From contig OY783193.1 in assembly GCA_963678675.1 (NCBI GenBank), positions 3,045,501-3,109,500 on the forward strand: a DNA stretch of 64,000 nucleotides, given 5' to 3'. Both the position numbers and the translations under genes were made by a program. Below are positions 36,083 through 48,145 of the stretch, one piece after another. A model generated the notes under the pieces. The model was given only the letters and a program-made list of their open reading frames with translations, had not been told where the DNA came from and did not search any database. Source of the DNA: Xiphydria camelus (taxonomy: Eukaryota > Arthropoda > Insecta > Hymenoptera > Xiphydriidae). Within the stretch, counting starts at the first letter, position 1. Every line of letters begins with the position of its first letter.

Positions 36083-37441
36083 GCATTCCTCACCGCGTTC
36101 ACTTTCTTCCGCAATCTCGCCTTCAACGTCCGCCACTGCGTACACTTTCGATCGCTTCGTCACGCACGAGACGTCACAATTTAAATTTGCAACCTAATTT
36201 GGTCGCTCGAAGTCTCGGAATAAAAATGGATGCAATTCGCAATTTGACTTTTCGCCGTGCACACATTTTCCCCATTAGACACGTCCACCCGCCCCGGGGA
36301 AGCATTGAGAATGGTATGTTGGAAAAACTTAATTTTTTCGATATAGAATTTTTTCCTCTCCACGTCTACGTTTGTCGTTTCGATAGTTTCGTCTCTCGTT
36401 TTTTAATTTGTGTTTCTCATTGTTCTCTTCGTACCATAGTCGCGTACCCCGCCTGTCCGAACCTGTTGTATTCTGATTCGCGGAAGAAGAAGAGACGACC
36501 GTCTCTCGAAACTCGGTGCTCCTCGAAGCTCCACCGAGGACGAAGGAAGCGCGCTCGAGTAAACAAATCCGCAGGATTCGTATCGCGTTTTAAAACTCGC
36601 GTTCACACGCGCGCAATTCTCTTCGTAGCCTTTTCCTTCGCAGTCAGTCAGAATACAGCAGATATTCGGCCAGCATGATCTTGACTTTCACTTCCAAGAT
36701 CCTCGTCAACAACGCGCAGCATCTAATATACGTTATAACATCGCGTACACTGTACACGCGTGCATATCCGTATATCCGAACGTGGCTCGCCGCGTGGGAG
36801 TGATCGGTCGTATCGACGAGTCTCGCGCTTCGCGTATACCATGATCAATGACAAACCAGAGCTCCGAGCCTTTCTCGTTCTACGCTAGACCCCCGTCCAA
36901 CCGATCGAGACCGTCGGCAATCGTAAAAGGGAAAGGGAAGTGGAAAAAAAAAAAGCGACGCCCGATGTCGACGAGAAACGAAAAGCAGCTCCCTGTGTAG
37001 AAAATACCTGGCATCGTTAACTAATGTGTCCACGATATTAATGGCAGCCGTATCTTTGTTCTTGTTTGTTCCCGGTCCCGCTCGCTCGCTCGGCTATACG
37101 TGCTCTGGTTCGTCATTGTTCCGTGTGTGTACCTCTACCTACCTTCACGAACGGATTTGCGCTCTGGGGGTCCATCCACACGTGGGGTCTCTGTGTGCGC
37201 CTCCTTCACGTCAAATTGGTTCGTAACGGATATATTTTTAATTGGGAACTCTCTCTAACGGTGTCTCGACGCACGATGGTGGTGATATTGGTCCCGTCAA
37301 CTCGTCGATCCCACATTGCGCGCGCGGATTCGCGAATCTCTCATGTCCTTCTCCGCGCTTTCTCCGTTCCTCCCCTCCGTCGTCGTCGTCGCCTCCACCG
37401 CGACCTCGATTGCGCTCCCCGCAACGAAGGCCCACCCTCAG

Positions 37442-37680
37442 CGATCCTCGCCATGCGGCTGTCCCACCCGTTGCACGGCAGCCTGCTGCCCCCGGGTGTC
37501 TGCTACACGTGCGACGTATGCGGCAAGACTCTCTCGACGAAACTGACGCTGAAGCGGCACAAAGAGCAGCAACACTTTCAGCCGCTGAACAGCGCCGTGT
37601 GCGCACTCTGCCACAAAGTCTTCAGGACGCTCAACAGCCTGAACAACCACAAGAGCATCTACCATCGTAGGCAGAAATAG
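37442..37680 (+). CDS. br: Broad-Complex, alternative 3' exon 3 (C2H2 pair, probably Z2)
   Basis: The acceptor CCACCCTCAG ends at 37441 after a long pyrimidine-rich tract; the exon joins in phase 1 as GCG (Ala) and stops at TAG 37678-37680. It adds 79 residues, the shortest of the five. A lead of [20 protein letters not shown] comes before fingers [20 protein letters not shown] and [20 protein letters not shown], again 8 residues apart. The protein ends almost directly after the second finger (IYHRRQK). This pair matches my memory of the Z2 isoform, which in flies is needed for imaginal disc morphogenesis; the assignment is from memory. Another AG at 37480-37481 would put the fingers out of frame. 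Confidence 0.92.
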
Positions 37681-39279
37681 AGCTTAATTCGGGACGCGAT
37701 ACCGAGATGCCGCGCGTCGCCGAATCGAAAAGCGAACTTGGCGAGGAGCTCGCGCGGCTGGGAATCGACGGGGGGCGGGAGAGAACTCCTTCGCGCTTCC
37801 CCCGTCGCCCGCGGCGATCGCCCTGCGAAATCGAGCGTCTCCCCTCTCGGCGATCGACGACGAGGAAGCGAGGAGGCGGCGTTCGCGATTCATCGCGAAA
37901 GCGTTGAGCTCGACCGACCGGAAGCGTTCCGGCGGTGAAGACTTGCGAGAATTCAAGAGTTTTATCGGTTGTTATACGACTGCGAGTGGCGCGGGAGGAG
38001 GAGACGTTGTTATTGTATACACGTTGTGCGGCGAAAACCACGGAAGATCCTGCGGAACGAGGAGTCGGGTACCGCTCGAGTCCGGCTGTCGCTGCTCGTC
38101 GTCACAGCGCGTCGGGTGGAATTGACGAGAGTTAATCGGTTGCATTCAGCGGGGTGGGAGGGGCGAGTCGATTTTTATTTCTCGACCAACGCGACAGGCG
38201 AACTCGAGTTCTGACCGTTTCGCGTGGATCGACTCGAACATTTTAACCCCTTCGCGCCCCCGAGCACGTTTATCTTTCATCGTCGGAGCTCCTCGCGAGC
38301 CGAGCTGTGCTATTTTCATCTCGATATTTTTTTCTGATCGACGGAGCTCCGCGATCGAAGATGCCGCTGCGATACGGACGTTGCTCGGTCGACGAAATTT
38401 TGGAAAGGACGTTCAAACGATCGCGGAATGGGAGTGTTGATTTCCTTTGTTAAAATCGGTGCCTCGTGATCATTCACGCTTCGGCGTGTCACGTTGAACG
38501 CATAGCTTCGTTTTATTCTTGTCGGGTCTGTTGGAAGGAGCGAAGGTGCTCAATGTTGCGTTGCCTTTTAAGCTGATTGACGAATGTGTTGTTTATTGTA
38601 CTCGGCGAATTCGCGTTTAAAGTTTCTCGCAAAGTTGGGTCAATTTTTGAGGGCATCTTTCGGGAAACACCAAATACGTTAAATTCGTTATAAATATTTC
38701 GATTCTGCACGACGGAGCGTCTGAAGTTCATCTCGCTGTTGCCACAGCAAAACGAAAAAGAAAGTACTTACCGGCGCGAATTTTTCTCATCGAGGAACGA
38801 GCAAAGTCTCGCAATTGGATACGCCGCGCTGATTAATTTCCAGCCTGGAACCAACCGGCACGATCGATAGGGAAGCCTTTATCCGTTACGAATTTTCATT
38901 TGCCAAACGAACGAACTGACGCGATTTTCGAGGCCGCAACTTTCTCGATCGAATCCTCGCGGTATACGACGATCGATCGAAGCTTCGCAGTTTCGTCGGG
39001 GTCGCGAGGGGTTAAATTAGAAATGTGGCTTAAATCGCGCGGATTATTAGTTAGGGTCTATTAAGGAAAAAGAAAAAAAACTTCCAGGCGTGAGACGCCA
39101 TCGTCCAACTAATTTTAGGAGGAAACATTTGATGTTACAAGACTGTACGAACATTATAAGGAAAAAAAAAGCTACAAGACTCGAGATTTTTTAATTATTT
39201 CAAATTTAATTATTAACGTAAGTGAAAGGTAGGCGCGATCTGTCGCAAAGTGACGGTGTGCTCGTCGCGATTGTTAAAA

Positions 39280-39313
<34 letters not shown>

Positions 39314-39963
39314 TATTTAATCTAGGGTGAGAAAGAGTGAAAGACGAAAATTAAACGAGGAGGTAGATTATAGTTACGTAGACGTAGACGGAAGGATTTA
39401 TTTGTGTTCTGGAACGAGTTCCGGAAGGAACGGAATGGAAGGGAGAGGGAGACGGAGAAAAGTTAAAATGGAGTGAGAAGGCGCAATTTTTCAAAACTCC
39501 ATCGTTACTTCGCGACGGCGCGAGAAAGGAGATGCAATGATATAATATATTTTATCTTAATATATTCATTCCATATATAAGATGCTTTAACGGGGGTACC
39601 TTGCATAGACGCGCGTTCAGTTTTTTTTTATTGGTATATACCGGGCTTTACATAAAGTACCTTACCTTATCATTACTTATTCTTACCGTATACGTTACAT
39701 TATACGAGCTGCACACACACACACATACACGCACGCATACATCGCGCGTCGGACGGAACGCGGCGGGGGATCATCACTACCTATTACTACTTGCCAACTG
39801 CTACCGTTACTAGAACTTGGAAGCTACCGCGTTCTTCCCCGTTACCGAAATCTGATTTGCGATACTCGTGAGGTGAAACAAACGCGTGCGTTTTCGCGTT
39901 CCATTTTCGACGGACTAACAACACCACCCACCTACCCACCCACGCATCCAGCCCACCGTCATA

Positions 39964-40328
39964 GGGTAAACCACCCAGATATTGGACACTTAAGCATTTT
40001 GCAACATTTGATACCGTGTGTTAAAAAGATATTTTTCTACCTAGAGAGATATGAGTGGTGGCTTGTTTTAATTGAAGATATATTGGCTTTACATTTTAGT
40101 AATTTACAATTTTAAGTTGGAAGGAATATAATTTTCGACAATAAAAAACTGGGATAAAGTCAAAAAACTTAGTCATTGGACAGTGTTCTTATTTTTTGGA
40201 AATACTCAATCCAGTAATTGAACGGCTAAGAATCAGTGAGCCAGGTACGGTTTCTGATAATATTTATTTAAGTGAAAACTAGGAATCTGCGATAACTGCA
40301 AGGTGTTAAATAACTGGGTGGTTTACCC
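39964..40328. mobile_element. MITE with 15-bp perfect ends and TA flanks
   Basis: GGGTAAACCACCCAG (39964-39978) is the exact inverse complement of CTGGGTGGTTTACCC (40314-40328), with TA immediately outside each end (39962-39963, 40329-40330). The 365-bp interior is AT-rich and non-coding. The TA flanks suggest Tc1/mariner-type movement. Confidence 0.7.
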
Positions 40329-41928
40329 TACACCCCGAATCGAAATCGCTGCAGCAGCTTTCCCGGTCAATTTTCCGTCGTGAAGCACTTCGAAATGAGA
40401 AACAAAAGAAATCTGTCGAAGGAAATGAGAAATGAGATATTGTGATGACGACTCGAATCCACGTGTACCAGTTTCAATTGTTCAAGTGCATATACCTATT
40501 ACGCATAGCATATATAAATATATATAAATATATAATCGCTGGTCGTCGGGGCAAAGGAATACGAGTCCTCGGATAATTTCAATGGGACTCGTATTGATTT
40601 TGCCCACGCTCACCAGATTATATCATACACATTATGTATACATAATACCGGGAGGAAAGTCTATACCAGTTCAACAGAAACACGGTCCATTGATACTGAA
40701 CAGATTATCGTGTACTAAATAATAATAGCCGCATATGATATAGCCGACTACACGTATATATGTATATATAAATATATATTTTTTTTTTAGCAGAACTTTC
40801 ACAAGTCGAATTGAAGAGCCTTCTTGATTGTCGCCATTTTTTTTAGAAGCTCGAGTTTCAATTGACGAGAAAATATGTTTAATTTTTGTTTTCAACTCAA
40901 TCGACTATACATTATTTATGTTTATCAATAATCTCGGTTCATTTCCAGTTCAATTTTAGGATATTAAACGTGTTCCTTTTACTATTTTTTTTCTTTTAAC
41001 GGGATATATAAAATAGCTCGATCTACCGAGTAGACTCAAAATGAAGTGAGACTTTGCGTGAAAAGAACTCAGCTATCGTTGATATCCCGTTCGAACGCCA
41101 GACTCGATTCGTCACAGAGACTTCTGCAATATGTGCACCGCGGTCGACGATCCGCCGAATCGGCGTTTCATTTCCGTCCTTTTTCGAGGAACGTTCGCGT
41201 GGGATAATGAGTACATATAGTTATAGCGATTCTCTTGTTCCGTTTTTTTTACCATTTTTCATTCACCGGAAAATTCGGAAAAATTCTCGAAGGGCGGCCG
41301 CGTTTACGCGCGTCAAGAAGGCTTCGATCGAAATGAAAAAAAAAAAAAAAGAAGAAAAAACTGGGGGACACAATGCGTACACGCATACACAGGGATAGCG
41401 AATAGCTGGGGCTTAACGTATTAATTAATTAACGCACCCACAGTAAAAGCTGAACAAAACAGCTACAGCCCACTGTGACACACGTATATATACGAGTACC
41501 TTACACATATAATATGATATATTTTACAGCGAGACGCAACACACCGATATCAGTGCATGAGTATAATATACAGACAAGTCACACGTCCACACAAACAAAT
41601 GCGCGCGCGACACATTTAAAGTTAGGCTATGATAGACTAAAATAGGATATGTTCAATTAGTTGCACCGACTCGCACGTATTTTTGAAAGAATAAACCCGC
41701 GCGGTGACGCTCGGCTCGTTCTTCCTTATTCGTTTTTTCGGCGCGCGCGTGTGTGTGTTTTGTTTGTCAAGGCTTTCGAGCAGCCGCCGGAATAACCGTC
41801 GTTTCGAATCAGGTCTTCCGGTCGGGCGTATCGCGAATATCGCGCCAACACCTCCGCTTCCTATTCGATATACATGTGTACACGTTACACAATGTACGTT
41901 GGAACGAAAGACTGCAGCATACATAGTT

Positions 41929-42308
41929 GGACGTCGTTATGCATAACTTGACTATGCGCCGTTTCAATGAATTGAGGAAAATGACTTTTAGTTTTATGCT
42001 TTCCGGAAAAAAAAACTATTCATCGGTTGGAGTTCCTTTTTCATATGGACATCAAAAGTACTAAGAAGAAATTAGTTGACCAGGCGACTAAAACCCGTCT
42101 GAAATTGGCGATTGGTCGTGTAATGCGTAATGCCAAGAAGTAAATAGAGAATTTGGCGTTTGGCGTTTTTGATCATTTTAAAAAAAAATTAAGGTTTTTA
42201 TAAGCCCATTATTTTTTTATAATTAGATTACGTCTATAGACACTAGATGGTGATATTATATCCGAATTGGCGATTTGGCGCTTAGTCAAGTTATGCATAA
42301 CGACGTCC
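41929..42308. mobile_element. MITE with ~30-bp ends and AGTT target duplication
   Basis: The left end GGACGTCGTTATGCATAACT, continuing TGACTATGCGCC, matches the inverse complement of the right end with one mismatch in about 31. AGTT flanks both sides (41925-41928, 42309-42312). The interior repeats a GGCGATTGG / GGCGTTTGGCG / GGCGATTTGGCG motif. The 4-bp duplication excludes ordinary mariner (TA) and piggyBac (TTAA); the superfamily is not recognised. Confidence 0.75.
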
Positions 42309-45258
42309 AGTTGAATTTTCTCGTGTAGCGAAGTGACGGTTTTCTCGAATACCAGTGGCGATTCTTTTTTTTCGAGAATACGTCCGTCTCGGGGCAAACG
42401 GTATAAATAAACGATGCGAAGAAAAGTGGAAGGGTGAGAGAGGAGACATTTAGGTGAGCATATTTCGAAGAAAAGGATTACCCATCGAAAAATAAAACAA
42501 AGAAAAGAAGAGACGAGGAACGAAGCTTTAAGCCGTAAGGAGAGGGGGAAATGAGAAGTACCGAAATACAATTTTATAGTTAGTCAAGACACACGAAAAA
42601 AAAAAGAACTGATATTGATAATATTTAAAGAAAACGAAAACGAGGGAGAAAAAAGAAAGACGTAGATTATTTCAAGAAATTGACTTGTGCGACTACTGTT
42701 GAAATGGCCAAATATACGCGAATATTTGCGCAGCCCGATCGCGGGCGGCGCTTTATTAACGAGGAATAATAAATTATTAATAAAATTAATATAAATTGCC
42801 GAGAATATTTAATAACAAATGAAATATATTAGTAGTTTATTTGATCTTATTTCTTTTTTTTTTGCGCTCTCTTCTCGCTGTTATGTACTTTTTTTTTTAT
42901 TATCGTTACTGCAAGACGCGCGACACCGTTCCGTCTTATCGCGGTCGGGGTAATATCGTCGACGCGGAAACGCGTCGCGGCGACACCGCCTTCGTCGGAT
43001 CGCGCGTACAAATTCTCGATCGGCGGCTTCAGTCGTTGATATACTCATACCTGCAGATATATACGAGTGTATATCTGAAATTCCCTCGCGCGCAAGCGAG
43101 AGCGATACAAAGAGAGAGGTGCGAGGATAGATGGAGAGAAGGATGGGGGAAAGAGGGGGGAGTTTCCGTCAATTGGCCTGTGATAAGACAGAATCGTCGC
43201 CTCTTTTCTGACTCGAAAAGACTGAAATGGGAATTAAACGTGCCGCGGTCGATGACTCGACGATCCGCCGTTATTCTTTTCTCTTTCGGACTTGTCCCGT
43301 CGCGACACTTTTGGTACCGAGCAAAAAGGCGGACGTCAAAGGACTTCACGCCGCGGCACGTCCATCAGACTGAATTGGACTGAATCGTCTTCTTTAATAC
43401 TTAATTAGTCGACCTTATATCGGACTGATTTAAAATATTTGACTGATGTTACCAAACTGTTAATTAAAAGTACCTATCGATTAAGTTGCAAAAAAAAGAT
43501 GAAAAACAAAAGGGCTCGCGAATACCACACGCAGCCGTATATATTCGGCGGCGCAAGGATCGGAGGGAGAGGGCATCCGATCTTCGATCAGCCGATGGGA
43601 GAGAGAGCCACCGTCGCTCTCTCTCGCCGCAAGCCGCATCGGCGTGTCGCGCCGGAGAGGGGGCGAAGACTTGTAAGCCTCGCGGCGGACGTTTCGACAC
43701 GATTGTAATTCGTTCGCTCCACTTCTCGTTTCCGCGATCATTGCTCTCTTTTCTTTTTTAGCACGCAAACACACATGGTCAAGGGTCATACACACACATA
43801 CCTATAGCTTCTTGTTCGCACACATGTAATCGATAGCCTATTATTCACCGAATAGAACCGATATATTTAAATGATTAACCGGCACGAAGGGTGCGCGCGC
43901 GCGCGCGCTCACGTGTACAATAGCTTAAAATAATACGAGAGGTAGGTCTTCGTATTTTTTTGTTTGTTTTTTTTTTTCACGCGTCACACGCACTTCCGGC
44001 GCTGATACTATGACGAGTGGAATTAAATAGTGACAGAAATAGCGGAGAGAAAAGAGGGGAAGAGAAGTTAACGTCGAGGAATACGCGGTGGGCCGACGGA
44101 CTGACGGACTCACATTGGTGCCCGCGGGCGTGAAAAATGCGAAGCCGAGGGATGAGGGAGGGGGAGATTTCCGAGGCGGAGAATTCGAAATTGAAATTCT
44201 TCGATCGAAATTATCATTTACTTAGCTATTTTCTAGTAAACATAATATTTATTTGATTCGACTGAAAATATCTGCTTTTGTGTTGACAAAGTAAATAAGT
44301 TCGTGGTCAACAGACAGAGGTTACGTGGTTTATTTCGATCAGACACATTATTTTTTTTGAACGAGTGTCGTGAGATTAAAATGATTGTTCGATCTAGAAA
44401 AAGGTAATTCCTAATGTGTCCTCTAAAGACAGCGACTGATCGGAAGATTTTATTTTTGGCAATTTCTAACGCGCACCCCACCCTCAACCCCTAACAGAGT
44501 CTACGTATTCGGGAAGGAATGGTTACACGTTATCTTGCTTACTTATTATTTGTTATCTGCCAAGGTGTTCTGGTTATAGTATATATTTATTGATGGCGAC
44601 GAGATGATGCCGATGATGATGATGAAACGACGACGATTAATAATATTATTATTATTATTTCATAAGCTACATCAAATGCATTTTAATATATTTTCATTTT
44701 TATATAATACGAAATGTACTATTTGGTTTAATAATTCCGTTGTGTTTTCATTTATTGCTTTTTCGCACTCCTATCACATCCTCGGGGATGCGGCCGCGCG
44801 TGGCCGCTTTTCCCTATGCGTATAGTTATCGTGGTGTATGTAGAACGAAGGGGGTGAGAGAGAGAGAAGAGAAGGGAGGGGAGATTCAAAGTCAGCGAGT
44901 AATTAGTTTAAAAGCCGAGAACGTTTGAGCGTTCCCTCTGTGCAAATCATTACCGTTTCAGCTGGAAAGGTAAGTTATGTTAATCCTACGACTGATCTCG
45001 TTGTTCGTGTGTTGTTCCTATTGTGATGTCAGCCATAAATTCCTAAATGCGGGGGGCGTTCGATACGGGATGCTCCCCGTTAAAACGCCCGCGCTACTAT
45101 CAGCGCGCTTCGATATGTGCATCGGTCCAGAAAGACGAGAGTCGATTGTCGAGAGTCCCTGGAAGGGGGTGAAAAATCCCCCCTGTTCGTGCGGTGGATC
45201 GAGGAAAAAAATTGTCGGATTCGAAGGAATCTTTTTTAATGGTATAAAATGAGTAGGG

Positions 45259-45773
45259 TACACTCTGAGAGAAATTTACAGATCGCACAACAATAAGCAT
45301 AGCTGTGATGCCTATACTTTAAATCTAAATGAGGTTAACTATGCAGTATAGGTAATGTAGCAATACCAAATAATAACAGGAGCAATACGTATTGCTGAAT
45401 AACTATAAGTACATTGAAAAAAAAATCGGTCAAACAAAACAAAATTCTGGAGACGATGACCAAACCGTTTGGTGAGATATGGATCCACTCTATCTGTTTG
45501 GTCAGACTGACCACTTTCTCATTAGAATAACTAAACATTTGATTTTAATAACTCGATATTTCGTTCAACTGACCGGTACTTTGTTCGGAGTAACTAAACG
45601 CGTCAAACTAGATGCGTTTTATCATTTTAACCTAATTATTTTTCTGAGCGTACGTACAGTTGAAATAACTATACGTACAGCTGAAATAGTAACACGTATT
45701 GCTAAGGTAACTAGAACTTATTTTTATATAATATTAATAAACTACCAGCATTTTGCCAATTTCTCTCAATGTA
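45259..45773. mobile_element. MITE with TACAYTGAGAGAAATT-type ends
   Basis: The left end TACACTCTGAGAGAAATT and the inverse complement of the right end TACATTGAGAGAAATT match apart from a 2-base indel and one substitution. The 515-bp interior is AT-rich and repeats AATAACTA(A/T)-like words and GTACAGYTGAAATA. It belongs with the elements at 30.9 and 58.8 kb by its ends. It stops 5 bp before the hairpin at 45779. Confidence 0.5.
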
Positions 45774-45778
45774 GACCA

Positions 45779-45940
45779 AGGCGAATCGGATCATAAATCT
45801 GTATTTCTCAGGTCGTGGCGAAGATAAGCATTTCGATCGTTCGTATGACCATCACTGGAAAGGAGCGAAGTAACATGAACGATCGAAATGCACATTTTCG
45901 CCACGACCTGAGAAATATGGATCTATGATCCGATTGGCCT
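45779..45940. repeat. Long inverted repeat (64-bp arms, 34-bp loop)
   Basis: Arms 45779-45842 and 45877-45940 are inverse complements at about 57 of 64 positions; the longest matched blocks are TATTTCTCAGGTCGTGGCGA and CATTTCGATCGTTC. An intronic transcript would fold into a long hairpin. It may be a MITE or a small-RNA precursor; no target duplication was identified. Confidence 0.85.
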
Positions 45941-46480
45941 CGAACTACCGTATTTATTCGATCGAGATTCATATTTATTGAATACCGTTAAAAAAAAATT
46001 CCCATACGAATCGAAACAATAATTTCCTCTTGGTAAACCCACCTTCGCGAGGACTTTCGACCTCGACCCAACGACGCCGTCGAACTCCGCGGATGGACGA
46101 GTCGAGGCGGCCGACGACGAGTGGACGCTCTGGCGGCCGCCCGCGTCGTCGTCGTAATCGTCCTCTCGCGAGGAGAACGAAGTAAGAACGATCGCGAGAC
46201 GCGAGAAGAGGCTCTGCGAAAGGCGGGTTCGCAAACTTTCCGTCGCCGCCGCGACTCGTCAATACTCCCTCGCGCTCTCGTAGTCCGTCGGTCGTCGCGC
46301 GGTCGAGACGACGATCAACGGGGCCACGCGCGTGTCGCTGTACCCACCTACATAATATCGCCCGCAATCCGCCACGTCGCGCAATTATACGCGCCGAAAT
46401 GCATGCTTTAAGTGTCTCCCAGAATGCTCAGTGTTTCATCCTTCGCCGTCTTTTGTTAGGCCTCGTTACCCCGGAGGAGA

Positions 46481-46520
46481 GAAAGAGAGAGAGAGAGAGA
46501 GGGAGAGAGAGAGAAAGAGA
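46481..46520. repeat. (GA)n-rich microsatellite
   Basis: Interrupted GA tract, one of several between 46.4 and 47.8 kb upstream of the fourth zinc-finger exon. Confidence 0.85.
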
Positions 46521-47882
46521 ATCATCGTCCTCCCAACGAGATATTATATAGAGACGACGCAAAGTTTTCTACATCTCTCACTTTTTGTCCTCCCCTGTTT
46601 TTTATATATTCTTTAGTTGCATCCCGCACACCACATCGCCAACGGTTGCTCCCTGTACCCTTCCACAGCTCCTCAACCCCCCTCGCCCGCCCGCCTCCCC
46701 GCAGTCTCACTCTACTGCTGCAACGGTTTCTTTCGCCTAAAGTTTAATGAGACACAACTCGAGAAATTGGATAAAGAGCAATTTTCAAAGAAAATGAATG
46801 GGTCCGTCCGCGCGTCTCCGTCTCTACCCCGTCCGAGAGAGAGAGAGAGAGAGAGAGAGGAGGGGGTGGTGGTAAAAGGAGGAACGCTATTATGTACCCC
46901 GCGCGAGGAAAGGGGAGAAGGAGAGAGACTCCGCGCGAATCCCTGTGCCCTCCTTTTTAATTAATGCGAGCCGGCCGTATAAATAAACCCGGTGCCTCCT
47001 CTTATTGACGTTTAATTCGAGCTCCTGCAGTATTCTCAAAGTCGATCCCGGCCTTTTCTTCCGCTCCCCCGTCCATCGTGGCATCGCCGAACAAAAACGC
47101 AAATAGGAACGAACGTCTCTTGCCTGCTCGCGTCGCAATGGACGCGAGATCGGACAAAGTTCTTACTTCGCCTCCGCGGGACGAGGAACGCGGTTTTATG
47201 TCGTCGATGATGAAAGGACGGGTGCCTGCGCACGTACCTGTACACTTGTATGTACGTAGAGCGGAATCTCTCAAACTCTGTCTGCGGATTTGCAGCCCCT
47301 TGCAACGCACGCGCCGCCTCTCCGCTTAGTCCGAGAGACTCCGCTGTACGTACACATTGTATTTCGCGCTCTTTCTCTACGTCGTATCGTCGAAGATGAA
47401 CGGGGCGCGAAAGGAAGGATCTCGCGAGTCCTGTGTTGTCCGCGTTGAAAGAAAGAGCAGGAGAATAAGGCGGAAGGAGGGTCGTATAAAGAGCGCGAGG
47501 GACAATTACATATTATCTCGCCTGGCTCGATGCACCCGAGATGCGTCTGGAGTCTAACGACTCGCGGGACCTGGTCGGTTCGCCGATGGAATTTCTCTTT
47601 TAGATATGTAGTCAACGAAATTTTTATCGTCCCGACAAGAAATGCTCGTTGATTCGATATCTCCTACTAAATTTGCGAAAAAAAAAGAGCGGAGGAAAGC
47701 CAAAGAGCGCTTACGACCGAGAGAGAGAGAATTTGGAAAAATCTGAGAAAGGCCTGGGAGAGAAAGCGATATACGGACAGAGAGAGAGAGAGAGAGTGAC
47801 GGAAGGCGAGACAGGCACGCGCGACACGTAGCCGCGGTAGGTAAGTGCGGGGAGTTGCATGAGGTGAATTGTTGTGTTTCAG

Positions 47883-48145
47883 TGCTCGCCTCCATGCCAG
47901 GGCTGACCTTGAACTCGCTGAACACCCAGTCGCCGAAGAAGCTCTTCACCTGCCAGCTGTGCGGCAAGGTGCTCTGCAGCAAAGCGTCCCTGAAACGCCA
48001 CGTGGCCGACAAGCACGCCGAGCGACAGGAGGAGTACCGATGCGTCATCTGCGAGCGGGTCTACTGCTCGCGAAACTCTCTGATGACCCATATCTATACC
48101 TATCATAAGAGCAGACCCGGCGACATTGACATTAAGTTCTTTTGA
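47883..48145 (+). CDS. br: Broad-Complex, alternative 3' exon 4 (C2H2 pair, probably Z1)
   Basis: The acceptor GTTGTGTTTCAG ends at 47882, joining in phase 1 as GTG (Val), with TGA at 48143-48145. It adds 87 residues: LASMPGLTLNSLNTQSPKK, fingers FTCQLCGKVLCSKASLKRHV and YRCVICERVYCSRNSLMTHI with 8 residues between them, and a short tail TYHKSRPGDIDIKFF. As remembered, CSKASLKRHVADKHAERQEE and HIYTYHKSRPG are signatures of the Z1 isoform, in flies the main late isoform. A second AG 18 bases in (CCATGCCAG, ends 47900) is in the same frame and phase, so a form lacking six residues is possible. Confidence 0.93.

Larger units (their letters stand above)
32497..37441 (+). other. 3' untranslated region of exon 2 and intron
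   Basis: Contains a deleted mariner (34224-34859), a GA microsatellite (35346-35372), a TIR element (35429-35583) and a poly-C run (36065-36082). A possible ATTAAA lies at 33491-33496. A 319-codon frame at 35719-36678 crosses the poly-C run and looks like chance. No additional exon can be supported. Confidence 0.55.
37681..47882 (+). other. 3' untranslated region of exon 3 and long intron
   Basis: About 10.2 kb without another supportable coding exon. It holds four mobile or hairpin elements (39964-40328, 41929-42308, 45259-45773, 45779-45940) and GA tracts near 39.3, 46.5 and 46.85 kb. No clear poly(A) signal for exon 3 was singled out; an AATAAA near 40143 lies inside an inserted element. 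Confidence 0.55.

Noticed and set aside
35719..36678. 319-codon open frame on the + strand
   Set aside because: It crosses an 18-C homopolymer and a T-rich tract, has no recognisable motif and no consistent splice phase with neighbours.
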